Shown here: in pieces, positions 13,992-21,699 of the stretch
Layout: the number at the start of each line of letters is the position of its first letter
Numbering within the stretch: the first letter of the stretch is position 1
Assembly: GCA_014896315.1 (NCBI GenBank)
Contig: JADBKP010000006.1
Location: forward strand, 62,001-126,000
Length of the DNA: 64,000 nt
From: Limnochordales bacterium
GTDB taxonomy: Bacteria > Bacillota > Limnochordia > Limnochordales > DUMU01
Reading direction: 5' to 3'
The notes under the pieces: model-generated
Databases searched by the model: none
Told to the model about the DNA's origin: nothing
What the model saw: the letters and a program-made list of their open reading frames with translations, nothing else
Program-made: the position numbers and the translations under genes

Positions 13992-14384
13992 GTGGAAGAG
14001 ATATCAGCTCAACTGGGCCGCATTCAGATTGCCAATGAGGTGATCGCCCAGATAGCAGGGGCGGCCGCCATGACGGTATACGGCCTGGTAGGTATGGCGG
14101 CCCGCAATGTTCAAGAGGGTCTGAGCGAGCTTTTGGGGCGCGAGCAGATGAGCCGCGGCGTGGAGGTGCGCGGCGGGTCGGATGGTGTTATCCTCGACTT
14201 ACATGTGATTGTAGAATATGGTGTCAAGATCTCTGAGGTAGCTCACAACATCATGGATCAGGTACGCTATCAAGTGGAAAACCTCGTGGGTCTTCCGGTG
14301 CGTCAGGTCAACGTGCACGTGGAAGGGGTTCGGGTTAACAGCCCGGCCCAGCCAGCGTCCGCGGGTCAGCGGGGAGTGCGATAG
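13992..14384 (+). CDS. Asp23/Gls24 family envelope stress protein (YloU-like)
   Basis: A 130-residue member of the Asp23/Gls24 family: opening QIANEVIAQIAGAAAM, GLVGMA and a central DLHVIVEYGVKISEVA are typical. Such proteins are linked to cell-envelope homeostasis and in some species to a membrane anchor. B. subtilis yloU likewise precedes yloV, and here the stop is 2 bases before fakA. The GTG at 13992 is preceded by GGGGGGA. A short Pro/Ala tail follows the domain. Confidence 0.88.
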   Translation: MEEISAQLGRIQIANEVIAQIAGAAAMTVYGLVGMAARNVQEGLSELLGREQMSRGVEVRGGSDGVILDLHVIVEYGVKISEVAHNIMDQVRYQVENLVGLPVRQVNVHVEGVRVNSPAQPASAGQRGVR

Positions 14385-14386
14385 GA

Positions 14387-16216
14387 ATGCGATATTTCAA
14401 GGGTTCTCATTTTCGGGCGGCCCTGGCTGCTGGCTTGAAACGGCTGGAAGCAGAGAAGGAAGTTGTCAACGCACTGAATGTCTTCCCTGTTCCTGACGGA
14501 GACACGGGAACGAACATGTACTTGACGGCTGCGCGTGCCGTGGAGGAAGTTGCACGTGTCCCCGATGAGCGGGTTGACGTTCTGGCCCAGGCCGCGGCGC
14601 GCGGAGCTCTCGTGGGTGCGCGGGGAAACTCAGGGGTCATCCTCTCTCAGTTCTTCCGCGGTTTCGCTCAGGGTGTGGGAAAGCTCGCTGAGCTGTCGGC
14701 ATGGCAACTGGCGCGGGCTTTGCGACAAGCCAGCGAGACCGCCTACAAAGCGGTGATGCGACCGGTGGAGGGTACTATGCTCTCCGTGGGTCGGGCCATT
14801 GCCCAGTCGGCCGAACGGCTGGCCCGCGATGCCAGCGACTGGGAGACTGTCGTCAGGGGAGCACTAAAGAGCGGCCAGCAGGCACTGCTCCAAACCACGC
14901 AGCAGCTTCCCCAGCTACGGCAGGCCGGGGTTGTGGACGCGGGGGCCCAGGGGCTCGTTCTTCTCTTTGAGGGACTCGTGCTGGTGGCCGACGGCAAGGC
15001 CGAGGAAGTAGAAGATAGGCCCGGCGAGCAAGAAGCCTCGGCAGCGCATATTCTGGCTGCTGCCCGGGCGGGGGTAATTGATATACCAGATTCCGCAGAG
15101 ACCGGTCTTGCTCGGCCGCCGACGGGCATAGTTGAGAGCGAGATCACCTACGGATATTGCACGGAGTTTCTCCTGCTCGGGCCCGAATCTCACGCCGCCG
15201 GGTACTTGCGAGAGCAACTGGAGCGTCTGGGAGATTCAATCCTGGTAGTGGAGAGCGACGGGATACTCAAGATCCATGTTCACACCAACCATCCAGGCCG
15301 GATACTGGAGCTCGCGCTGTCGGCAGGTAAGGAACTGCTCGAAGTTCACATTAACAATATGCGAGAACAAAATCGGCAGGCGGCAGCGCGCAACTCACGA
15401 GCGGGGGACAACGGGGTTTTAGCTACGGCAACCCATCTTGACGCGGGGACCAATCATCATCTGCCAGTGCATGCGGGGACAGCACCGGGTACGGTGGCCA
15501 CTCCGACTGCTTCGGCGCCAGCGCCCGCCTTCGGAGGCGAGGAGATCGCGCTCGAAACGGCCAGGACGTCGGTGGTGGCGGTAGCTAACGGCGAAGGGAT
15601 CCGGCAGATCCTCCGAAGTTTGGGGGTGGCCGAGGTCGTCTCTGGGGGGCAGACCATGAACCCTTCAGCTCAGGAGTTGCTCGAGGCTGTAGAACGCGCC
15701 CCCGGGCGGGAGGTTATACTGCTGCCCAACAACAGCAACGTGGTAATGACGGCCAGGCAGGCGGCAGAACTCAGTTCCAAAGTGGTTTACGTCGTTCCTA
15801 CCCGCTCGGTACCCCAGGGTATCGGATCGCTGCTCTCATTCCGGCCGGACCTCCCAGGAGCCGAGAATGAGAAGCTCCTGACTCAGGCAGCTGCAAAGAT
15901 CCGGACGGGCGAGGTAACCTATGCTGTCCGAGATGCAGAGCACGGCCGTCACTCAATCCGTGCCGGTGACTACCTGGCTCTCCGCGATGGTGAGTTGGTC
16001 GGCAACGGTCCGGATCTGGTCAAGACTACTGTGGCCTTGCTGGAGCAGCTGGTGCAGTCACCCGCAGACTGTATCACTCTCTACACGGGTGAAGGCGTCG
16101 ACCGCACTCTGGTCCGACAGGTGGAAGAGGCGGCCCGCGCTCTGGTGCCTGAGGGCGAAGTAGACGTTTACGAAGGCGGTCAGCCTCTTTACTATTTCTT
16201 GATAGCAGTGGAGTGA
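14387..16216 (+). CDS. fakA: Fatty acid kinase catalytic subunit FakA (DAK2 domain, YloV)
   Basis: A 609-residue protein with an N-terminal DAK2 kinase domain (NVFPVPDGDTGTNM for metal and ATP binding, GARGNSGVILSQ) and the C-terminal FakA domain with HIHVHTNHPG-like residues near 300 and a long acidic/Ala-rich insert at about 335-385. FakA transfers phosphate from ATP to fatty acids held by FakB, feeding acyl-phosphate to PlsY/PlsX for membrane lipid synthesis. The next gene, overlapping its stop, encodes a DegV/FakB protein, so the complete kinase is encoded here. A strong SD is not obvious; the ATG lies 2 bases after the Asp23 stop, suggesting coupling. Confidence 0.92.
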   Translation: MRYFKGSHFRAALAAGLKRLEAEKEVVNALNVFPVPDGDTGTNMYLTAARAVEEVARVPDERVDVLAQAAARGALVGARGNSGVILSQFFRGFAQGVGKLAELSAWQLARALRQASETAYKAVMRPVEGTMLSVGRAIAQSAERLARDASDWETVVRGALKSGQQALLQTTQQLPQLRQAGVVDAGAQGLVLLFEGLVLVADGKAEEVEDRPGEQEASAAHILAAARAGVIDIPDSAETGLARPPTGIVESEITYGYCTEFLLLGPESHAAGYLREQLERLGDSILVVESDGILKIHVHTNHPGRILELALSAGKELLEVHINNMREQNRQAAARNSRAGDNGVLATATHLDAGTNHHLPVHAGTAPGTVATPTASAPAPAFGGEEIALETARTSVVAVANGEGIRQILRSLGVAEVVSGGQTMNPSAQELLEAVERAPGREVILLPNNSNVVMTARQAAELSSKVVYVVPTRSVPQGIGSLLSFRPDLPGAENEKLLTQAAAKIRTGEVTYAVRDAEHGRHSIRAGDYLALRDGELVGNGPDLVKTTVALLEQLVQSPADCITLYTGEGVDRTLVRQVEEAARALVPEGEVDVYEGGQPLYYFLIAVE

Positions 16217-16218
16217 TT

Positions 16219-17091
16219 ATGAACAACACAGACAAATCAGCTAATCGCCGTCCCGGGTTTGCAGTGGTGACGGACAGCGGTGCGGACATTCCTGCACCAC
16301 TCCGGGATGAGCTGGGCATAAAAGTGGTGCCTCTCTCTGTACGCCTGGGAGAGCGAGAGTTTCTGGACGGGGTGGATCTTTCGACGGAAGAGTTCTGGGC
16401 GTTGGTTCGCAGAAGCGATGTGATTCCCCAGACGTCGCAGCCCGGACCGGCAGATTTCGAGCGAGTCTACAGAGAGCTGGTAAACAACGGGTATTCCGTC
16501 CTTTCCATCCACCTCTCGGGGGAGCTGAGCGGAACCATTCAGTCAGCCCGACTGGCAGCACAACACTTCTCCCCCGGCGCAATAAGAGTGGTCGACAGCC
16601 GATCAGCTTCGCTTGGCATCGGCTTTCTTGCTATGCGCGCCGCACGCCTGGCCCAACTCGGCCTCACCTGCGACGAGGCGGAGAAGCTTATCCAGGAACT
16701 TATAACCGAAGTGCGAGCTTTCTTCACCGTCGAGTCATTGGAGTGGCTGCGTCGTAACGGGCGTATCGGCCGGGCCAAGGCTTTCCTGGGCACGCTACTC
16801 AACGTTAAGCCGGTCTTGGCCCTCGAGGATGGGGTTGTGTCTCCGGTCGAGCAGGTCAGATCGCGAGAGAGATCCTTGCGTCGCATCGTTGAACTGGCCA
16901 GGACGGCGGCCGCCGGGAGACCGGTCGAGATCGGAATCGTGCATGGCGATACTCCGGCAGAGGCAGAGGCGCTGCTGCAAGAGGCCAGGGCAGCGATGAA
17001 TGTAAGCAGCGCGCTGGTAACGCCGCTTGGCCCGACCATAGGATCTCATACCGGCCCGGGCACTATTGGCCTGCTTCTCATCCCCGCCTGA
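16219..17091 (+). CDS. DegV family fatty-acid-binding protein (FakB)
   Basis: A 290-residue DegV protein. FVVTDSGADIP-type opening (AVVTDSGADIP), TSQPGPADF, HLSGELSGTIQSA and VDSRSASLG match the family, which binds a single fatty acid and presents it to FakA. The RIGRAK segment near 180 is the usual basic loop. The ATG at 16219 is preferred over an overlapping GTG at 16213, since GTGGAG lies just upstream; either way it is coupled to fakA. Which fatty acid it prefers cannot be told from sequence. Confidence 0.92.
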   Translation: MNNTDKSANRRPGFAVVTDSGADIPAPLRDELGIKVVPLSVRLGEREFLDGVDLSTEEFWALVRRSDVIPQTSQPGPADFERVYRELVNNGYSVLSIHLSGELSGTIQSARLAAQHFSPGAIRVVDSRSASLGIGFLAMRAARLAQLGLTCDEAEKLIQELITEVRAFFTVESLEWLRRNGRIGRAKAFLGTLLNVKPVLALEDGVVSPVEQVRSRERSLRRIVELARTAAAGRPVEIGIVHGDTPAEAEALLQEARAAMNVSSALVTPLGPTIGSHTGPGTIGLLLIPA

Positions 17092-17107
17092 AGGGGCAGG
17101 ATGACGG

Positions 17108-17698
17108 GTGCGAGTGATAGCAGGTGAACTGGGCGGACGGGAGCTGGTCACTTCAGCAGGCGGAAGAACGCGTCCCACCACTGCTCGGGTGCGCCGTTCC
17201 CTCTTTGATATGCTGACGCCGGTACTGCCTGGAGCAAGCTGTCTTGACCTCTTTGCCGGAAGTGGGGCACTGGGCATCGAGGCTATCAGCCGGGGGGCGG
17301 AGCACTGCTGGTTCGTGGAGGCGGATCGTGCGGCTCTGCGGGCGCTCCGTACAAACCTGAACAACCTGGGACTGCGTGAGCGCAGCCGCGTCATCCCCGG
17401 CGACGTGCTGAGAATCATATCCCGCCTGAGAGAGCAGCATGGCGCTCCTTTTGATCTTGTCCTGGCCGATCCCCCTTATGAACGGGGACTTGCCCGGCAA
17501 ACCCTCGAACTGGCCGGCGAGCAACGTCTGGTCCGACCCGGCGGCCTGCTGGTGATTCAGCATGCGCCGCAAGAGGAGTTGCTGCCAGGGGCAGCGAACT
17601 TAGTACTGTCTCGTCGGGTTGATTTTGGCGAAACCTGTCTCAGCCTCTACCGGGCGGAGGCCGGCCCGGAGCGTGGCGGGGAGGATCGTCTGGGATGA
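17108..17698 (+). CDS. rsmD: 16S rRNA (guanine-966-N2) methyltransferase RsmD
   Basis: A 196-residue SAM-dependent methyltransferase acting on G966 of 16S rRNA. RVIAGELGGR at the N-terminus, RPTTARVRRSLFDML, the SAM loop LDLFAGSGALGIEA and the catalytic DPPY (about residue 121-124) are all present. The GTG at 17108 starts the protein at the usual point. In most Bacillota coaD follows; here the next frame, overlapping by four bases (ATGA), encodes a coiled-coil protein instead. Confidence 0.95.
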   Translation: MRVIAGELGGRELVTSAGGRTRPTTARVRRSLFDMLTPVLPGASCLDLFAGSGALGIEAISRGAEHCWFVEADRAALRALRTNLNNLGLRERSRVIPGDVLRIISRLREQHGAPFDLVLADPPYERGLARQTLELAGEQRLVRPGGLLVIQHAPQEELLPGAANLVLSRRVDFGETCLSLYRAEAGPERGGEDRLG

Positions 17699-18168
17699 AC
17701 CGGATCAACATTCTGTTGCTGCTCGACCGCCTGGAGGAGTTAATCGAAAGCAGTCCCCGTGTTCCCCTGACGGATAAGGCGCTCGTCAACGTAGAGGAAG
17801 CCGTGACTCTGCTCCAGAAGATTCGGGAGAGCCTACCGGAGGCGATCAAGCAAGCGGAGTGGCTCTCCGCCGAGCAGGAAAGACTCCTGCAACGCAGCCG
17901 CAACGAAGCCGAGAAGGTCGTAAGCCAGGCACAGGAGTACGCCGCCCAGCTGCTCAACGACCACGAGTTGGTCAAGGCAGCCCGTCAGCATGCGCAGAGG
18001 ATCACCGAGGAGGCGGTGGCGCAGGCGGCAGCCGTTCAGAAGGGGGCAGATGAGTACGCCGAGCAGTTGCTCGGGCAGCTGGAGAGTCGCCTGGAACGCC
18101 TGCTGGCCGACATAAACCGGAGCCTGCAACAGGTGCGCAATGGCCGCCAGGAGCTTCGGCGAGGATAG
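17695..18168 (+). CDS. Coiled-coil protein, unknown function (DivIVA/ATP-synthase-b-like helix)
   Basis: A 157-residue, almost wholly helical protein. Residues 1-50 form a short conserved-looking head (INILLLLDRLEELIESSPRVP), then a long heptad-rich Ala/Glu/Gln coiled coil reaches the C-terminus. No membrane span or catalytic motif is seen. The pattern (short head, then EAE/QAQ helix) resembles DivIVA-family and F-type ATPase b-type helices, but such similarity is compositional. It sits where coaD is usually found, overlapping rsmD by four bases and the patatin gene by 29, so it is clearly in the operon. Confidence 0.7.
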   Translation: MNRINILLLLDRLEELIESSPRVPLTDKALVNVEEAVTLLQKIRESLPEAIKQAEWLSAEQERLLQRSRNEAEKVVSQAQEYAAQLLNDHELVKAARQHAQRITEEAVAQAAAVQKGADEYAEQLLGQLESRLERLLADINRSLQQVRNGRQELRRG

Positions 18169-18967
18169 GGGCAGCCATGGTTCTCCGGCCGGGCGTCGCC
18201 GCGTGGCACTCGTGCTGAGCGGAGGCGCCGCGCGCGGACTGGCCCATATAGGTGTATTGCAGGTTCTCACCCGGGAGCGCTTTCCCATCGACCTGGTGGT
18301 GGGCACGAGCATCGGAGCGCTGGTAGGTGCCCTTTACACGGCGGGGCTTGACCTCAACCTGGTAGCCGGATTAGCAGCCCGCCTCAACTGGCGCCATCTG
18401 GTCCGGGTTGCGGTTCCACGGCGGGCTTTATTCGAACCTGTGGGTTTGGAACGGATACTCAAGCTGCTTCTGCGCGATCGTCACTTCTCGCAGCTGTCAC
18501 CGGCACTGGCGGTGACAGCCGTCGATCTGCATACGGGAGCGCCGGTCTTATTACGCGAAGGTCCGTTGGTATCCGCAGTAATGGCGTCGGCGGCTATTCC
18601 TGGAATATTTCCACCGGTGGAACGGGACGGGTATCTGTTGGTAGACGGTGGCGTCTTGCAGCGGCTGCCGGTGCGGGCAGCCCGTTCATTGGGGGCTGAC
18701 TATGTTATCGCGGTGGATGTGAGTGCTGGGATCCACCGGGCGAAGACGGCGAGCATCTGGGATACATTGATGACCGCTTTGGATATAATGGGCCGCGAGA
18801 TGAGCCGAGGCGAGGCGGAGGCGGCGGATTGCCTGATCCGGCCCGATCTCGGGCAGGTGAGCGGTTCGCAACTGAGCTGGGCGGGGTGGCTGATCAGGAG
18901 GGGCCGGGAAGCGGCTGAGGCTGCATTGCCCATCCTGCGCCGCGACCTGGCATCTACCTTTTGTTGA
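18140..18967 (+). CDS. Patatin-like phospholipase (YlbK/RssA-type)
   Basis: A 275-residue serine hydrolase of the patatin family. The oxyanion motif SGGAARGLAHIG is at about residue 30, the nucleophile elbow GTSIG at about 55-59 and the catalytic DGG at about residue 175. No signal peptide or membrane span is evident, so it is likely cytosolic. B. subtilis ylbK has the same place between coaD/ylbJ and the yceD-rpmF pair. The ATG lies 29 bases inside the preceding gene with AGGTG upstream. Its TGA stop is embedded in the -35 box of the next promoter. The natural lipid substrate is unknown. Confidence 0.88.
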   Translation: MAARSFGEDRGSHGSPAGRRRVALVLSGGAARGLAHIGVLQVLTRERFPIDLVVGTSIGALVGALYTAGLDLNLVAGLAARLNWRHLVRVAVPRRALFEPVGLERILKLLLRDRHFSQLSPALAVTAVDLHTGAPVLLREGPLVSAVMASAAIPGIFPPVERDGYLLVDGGVLQRLPVRAARSLGADYVIAVDVSAGIHRAKTASIWDTLMTALDIMGREMSRGEAEAADCLIRPDLGQVSGSQLSWAGWLIRRGREAAEAALPILRRDLASTFC

Positions 18968-18992
18968 CACTGGTTGGAGGCATGACTATAAT
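18964..18992 (+). promoter_or_regulatory. Perfect sigma-A promoter for yceD-rpmF
   Basis: TTGACA (18964-18969), exactly 17 bases, TATAAT (18987-18992): both hexamers are full consensus. The predicted transcription start is about 18999. The -35 overlaps the patatin stop codon and the -10 overlaps the ATG proposed for yceD, so transcripts from here cannot use that ATG. Confidence 0.88.
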
Positions 18993-19575
18993 GGGTGCGG
19001 CTTCACGTCTTCTTGTGGATGTCAGCGGCCTTTCGGAACTCCTCCCGACCACTGCGATCACGGTACGGTTCAATCCACAGGAGGTGATTGAGCCGCCACT
19101 CCAGGTGCGGTGGACGTCTCCTCTCCTGGTCCGTGCCACGGTACAGTATGGCGGAAGGGAGTTCATCGTTTCCGGCAGGGTGAGCGGGGAGGCTGAGCGG
19201 CTCTGCTCCCGGTGCCTCTCCCCTTTCATCTGGAATATCGATGTCCCGTTGAATGCCGAGTACCGCCGGGTGCAGGCGGCGGTAACTGACGCGGCAGAAG
19301 GACCCGCCCCGGAAGTTGTGGTCGGCCCCGAAGGCGAGTATTTGATGACAGGTGACCGACTGGATCTCCTGCCGGTCGTCGAGGAGGCCCTTGTTCTAGC
19401 CAGCCCGATCCAGGCGTACTGTCGGCCTGATTGTGGGGGACTTTGTCCCGTATGCGGCCAGAATCTAAACGAAGGTGCCTGTGGATGTCGGGTTGAAGAA
19501 GGTGATCCGCGTCTTTCGGCGCTGGCCCGTTGGCTGCAGCAGGCAGGCGACGGCAGGCCGGTCGATTCCAGGTGA
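18991..19575 (+). CDS. YceD/DUF177 family protein (YlbN-like) upstream of rpmF
   Basis: A 194-residue DUF177 protein. Its partner rpmF follows in nearly all bacteria, and the family is linked to 23S rRNA accumulation. Two cysteine groups look like a zinc site: CSRC near residue 72, and CRPDCGGLCPVCGQNL followed by CGC near 150-175. The ATG at 18991 is chosen because GGAGG lies 10 bases upstream, but that ATG overlaps the -10 box of a perfect promoter. Transcripts starting near 18999 would have to use the in-frame GTG at 19015 (VDVSGL), where the family's similarity begins. Both starts may be used by different transcripts. Confidence 0.88.
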   Translation: MGAASRLLVDVSGLSELLPTTAITVRFNPQEVIEPPLQVRWTSPLLVRATVQYGGREFIVSGRVSGEAERLCSRCLSPFIWNIDVPLNAEYRRVQAAVTDAAEGPAPEVVVGPEGEYLMTGDRLDLLPVVEEALVLASPIQAYCRPDCGGLCPVCGQNLNEGACGCRVEEGDPRLSALARWLQQAGDGRPVDSR

Positions 19576-19604
19576 CGCCACGCAAGTCAGATGGAGGTGA
19601 CAGA

Positions 19605-19799
19605 ATGGGCAACCCCAAGAAGCGGCACTCCCGGTGGATGCGGGACATGCGACGGGCCAACTGGCGTCTGTCGCTGCCGACGCTGGTTGAGTGCCCGCAA
19701 TGCCATGAGAAGAAACTGGCCCATGTTGCCTGCCCGCACTGCGGCTGGTACAAGGGCAGAGTGGCTGTGGTCGTGCCGCAAAAAGAAGAAGCAGAATAA
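19605..19799 (+). CDS. rpmF: 50S ribosomal protein L32
   Basis: A 64-residue ribosomal protein of the large subunit. The N-terminus GNPKKRHSRWMRDMRRANW varies on the usual PKRK-S-R pattern, and CPQC...CPHC gives a four-cysteine zinc ribbon. The ATG at 19605 has GGAGGTGA 6 bases upstream. It is co-transcribed with yceD and followed by a terminator, so it is separated from the fatty acid operon. Confidence 0.96.
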   Translation: MGNPKKRHSRWMRDMRRANWRLSLPTLVECPQCHEKKLAHVACPHCGWYKGRVAVVVPQKEEAE

Positions 19800-19805
19800 G
19801 GACGT

Positions 19806-19840
19806 GGGGAGTCCGCAGCACGCGGCCATCCCCCTTTTTT
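19806..19840 (+). terminator. Rho-independent terminator after rpmF
   Basis: An interrupted hairpin (GGGGA with TCCCC, and CCGC with GCGG inside, loop AGCA/C) is followed directly by CTTTTTT. It lies 7 bases after the rpmF stop and 10 bases before the FapR operator, marking the boundary between the ribosomal and lipid operons. Confidence 0.8.
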
Positions 19841-19849
19841 GGCCTGCGA

Positions 19850-19866
19850 TTATTACCTGGTGATAA
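19850..19866 (+). promoter_or_regulatory. FapR operator upstream of fapR
   Basis: TTATTACCTGGTGATAA agrees with the published FapR consensus TTAGTACCTRRTACTAA at 14 of 17 positions and is itself a near-perfect palindrome around the central T. It lies 87 bases before the fapR start. Promoter-like boxes overlap it (TAAAAT at 19864-19869 and TTATAG at 19874-19879), so binding should block transcription of the fatty acid operon when malonyl-CoA is low. Confidence 0.8.
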
Positions 19867-19952
19867 AATCAACTTATAGGGTAGGGGCTGAGGAGGGCAG
19901 TGGCCGGGACCCGAACAAGCCTGTCAGGCCGCGGGAGAGGGGAGGATAACGG

Positions 19953-20543
19953 ATGCCAGCACATCTTTCGGCGGAAGAACGCCGCCAGGAACTGCTCCGG
20001 CTGGTCCGGGAGAACCCCCTGCTGACTGATGAAGAGCTGGGCAGGCTGTTGCATGTCAGCGTGCCTACCGTGCGGCTGGATCGCCTGCGCTTGGGCGTAC
20101 CTCCCCAGCAGGAAAGGGCCCGCCAGCTGGCGGGGCTTGCCCTAGGTGAACTGCGCTCCCTGGCCGAGGCCGATGTGGTCGGCGATCTGATCGAGGTAGA
20201 ACGGGGTCGGTACGCCCGTTCCGTGCTTACCACCGCCCCGAGGATGGCTTTCTTAAATCGCGATCTGATTCGCGGCCATTTTCTCTTCGGTCAGGCCAAC
20301 TCTCTGGCCGTGGCGGTTGTGGACGCCGACGATGTTGTGACGGCCAGCGCCCGGGTCCGTTTTCTGCGGCCGGTTCGTGTGGGAGCGGTGGTGGAAGCCA
20401 GGGCCGAGGTACGGCAGGTTGTGCGGGGTAAGCGGGAAAAGTGGTGGGTGGACGTGGTATCTCTGGTGGCGGCGCAACCGGTCTTTCGCGGCAGCTTCAT
20501 CCTGGCAGTTCTCAGACCCGAGGAAGCGGGTAGAAACCGCTGA
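19953..20543 (+). CDS. fapR: Fatty acid and phospholipid biosynthesis regulator FapR
   Basis: A 196-residue repressor of the usual FapR length. An N-terminal HTH (about 1-55: LLTDEELGRLLHVSVPTVRLDRLRL) precedes a hot-dog fold effector domain (about 75-190), which binds malonyl-CoA and then releases DNA; GHFLFGQANSLA and ASARVRFLRPV are family-like. GGAGG lies upstream of the ATG. It heads the operon fapR-plsX-fabH-fabD-fabG-acpP-fabF and has a clear operator in front, so autoregulation and control of the whole cluster is the expected circuit. Confidence 0.94.
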   Translation: MPAHLSAEERRQELLRLVRENPLLTDEELGRLLHVSVPTVRLDRLRLGVPPQQERARQLAGLALGELRSLAEADVVGDLIEVERGRYARSVLTTAPRMAFLNRDLIRGHFLFGQANSLAVAVVDADDVVTASARVRFLRPVRVGAVVEARAEVRQVVRGKREKWWVDVVSLVAAQPVFRGSFILAVLRPEEAGRNR

Positions 20544-20613
20544 CAAGAGCAGTAGAACGACCAGAAGAAACGAAGGGAGGAAGGAGCGCCGAGGAGGCAG
20601 CGGCGCGGCAAAC

Positions 20614-21678
20614 ATGGTGGAAAAAGCAGACGAGGAGATGCCCGTCAGAGTTGCATTGGATACCATGGGCGGGGATCTGGGGCCGGCCGCAGTTGTTGAG
20701 GGAGCGTGGCGGGCGCTGGTGGCCGATACCCGGTTGGAGATCGCACTCGTGGGGCCCACCGACCTGCTGCAGGAGACGCTCGCTACGGTCCTGGCTCGAG
20801 CGGAGACAATAACCGGCGACCTGCCGCGCGAAAGCATCATGTCCCGGCTTTCGTGCGTGGAGGCCCGTGATGTTGTGACCATGGACGATCATCCGGTGGA
20901 AGCGCTCCGTCGCAAACCCCGCTCGACACTGATGGTGACGGTGGAACAGGTGGCGGAGGGTAAGGCTGATGCCTTCGTCTCGGCGGGAAACACAGGAGCG
21001 GTCATGGCGGCCGCGCTGTTTAGACTTGGGCGGTTTCCCGGTATTGACCGCCCGGCCCTCGGAATCAGCCTTCCCAACCAGCGCCGGGGGTACACCTTGC
21101 TGGTAGATGCAGGAGCGAACGTGGACTGCCGGCCCGTTCACCTGCTGCAATTTGCAGTCATGGGATACGCCTATGCGCGCGGGGTAATGGGCATCGCGAA
21201 CCCTCGTATCGGCTTGCTCAGCGTAGGAAGCGAGCCAGCCAAGGGGAGTGAGGCCGTGCGCAAGGCCAACGAGATGCTTGCCGGCAGTCAACTGCCCTTC
21301 ATCGGCAATGTTGAGGGGATGGACGTCTGGAATGGATCGGTCGATGTCGTCGTCTGTGATGGTTTCGTAGGCAATGTGCTGATCAAGTCGGCGGAAGGCC
21401 TGGTAGAAACATTACTGGCCCTGCTGGGGCCGATCCTTGGAAATGCCAGCACCGGTCAGGCCCCGTCGGGACTGCTGGAAGCGCTGAAACCTTTTGACTG
21501 GACGGAACATGGAGCTGCCCCATTGCTCGGGCTCAACGGGATCGGGTTAGTCGCCCACGGTCGTTCCAACGCCCGCGCTATTGAACAGGCTGTGCGCAAG
21601 GCCGTCCTTGCCGTGCGCGGTAGCGTGCTGGAGCAGCTGGAACGGGCTTTGCCTGACCTGCAGCGGGAAAGCTCGTAG
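20614..21678 (+). CDS. plsX: Phosphate acyltransferase PlsX
   Basis: A 354-residue enzyme that makes acyl-phosphate from acyl-ACP for glycerol-phosphate acylation by PlsY. VALDTMGGDLGP at the start, SAGNTGAVMAAAL, LVDAGANVDC and VVCDGFVGNVLIKSAEG are PlsX signatures. The ATG at 20614 is a compromise: GAGGAGG lies 16 bases upstream, while a second ATG at 20638 begins closer to the conserved region but has its GAGGAG directly abutting. The frame is open far upstream inside fapR, without meaning. It acts with FapR and FabD at the hinge between fatty acid and phospholipid synthesis. Confidence 0.94.
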   Translation: MVEKADEEMPVRVALDTMGGDLGPAAVVEGAWRALVADTRLEIALVGPTDLLQETLATVLARAETITGDLPRESIMSRLSCVEARDVVTMDDHPVEALRRKPRSTLMVTVEQVAEGKADAFVSAGNTGAVMAAALFRLGRFPGIDRPALGISLPNQRRGYTLLVDAGANVDCRPVHLLQFAVMGYAYARGVMGIANPRIGLLSVGSEPAKGSEAVRKANEMLAGSQLPFIGNVEGMDVWNGSVDVVVCDGFVGNVLIKSAEGLVETLLALLGPILGNASTGQAPSGLLEALKPFDWTEHGAAPLLGLNGIGLVAHGRSNARAIEQAVRKAVLAVRGSVLEQLERALPDLQRESS

Positions 21679-21699
21679 CAGCCGTAGGAGGTTGCTTGG

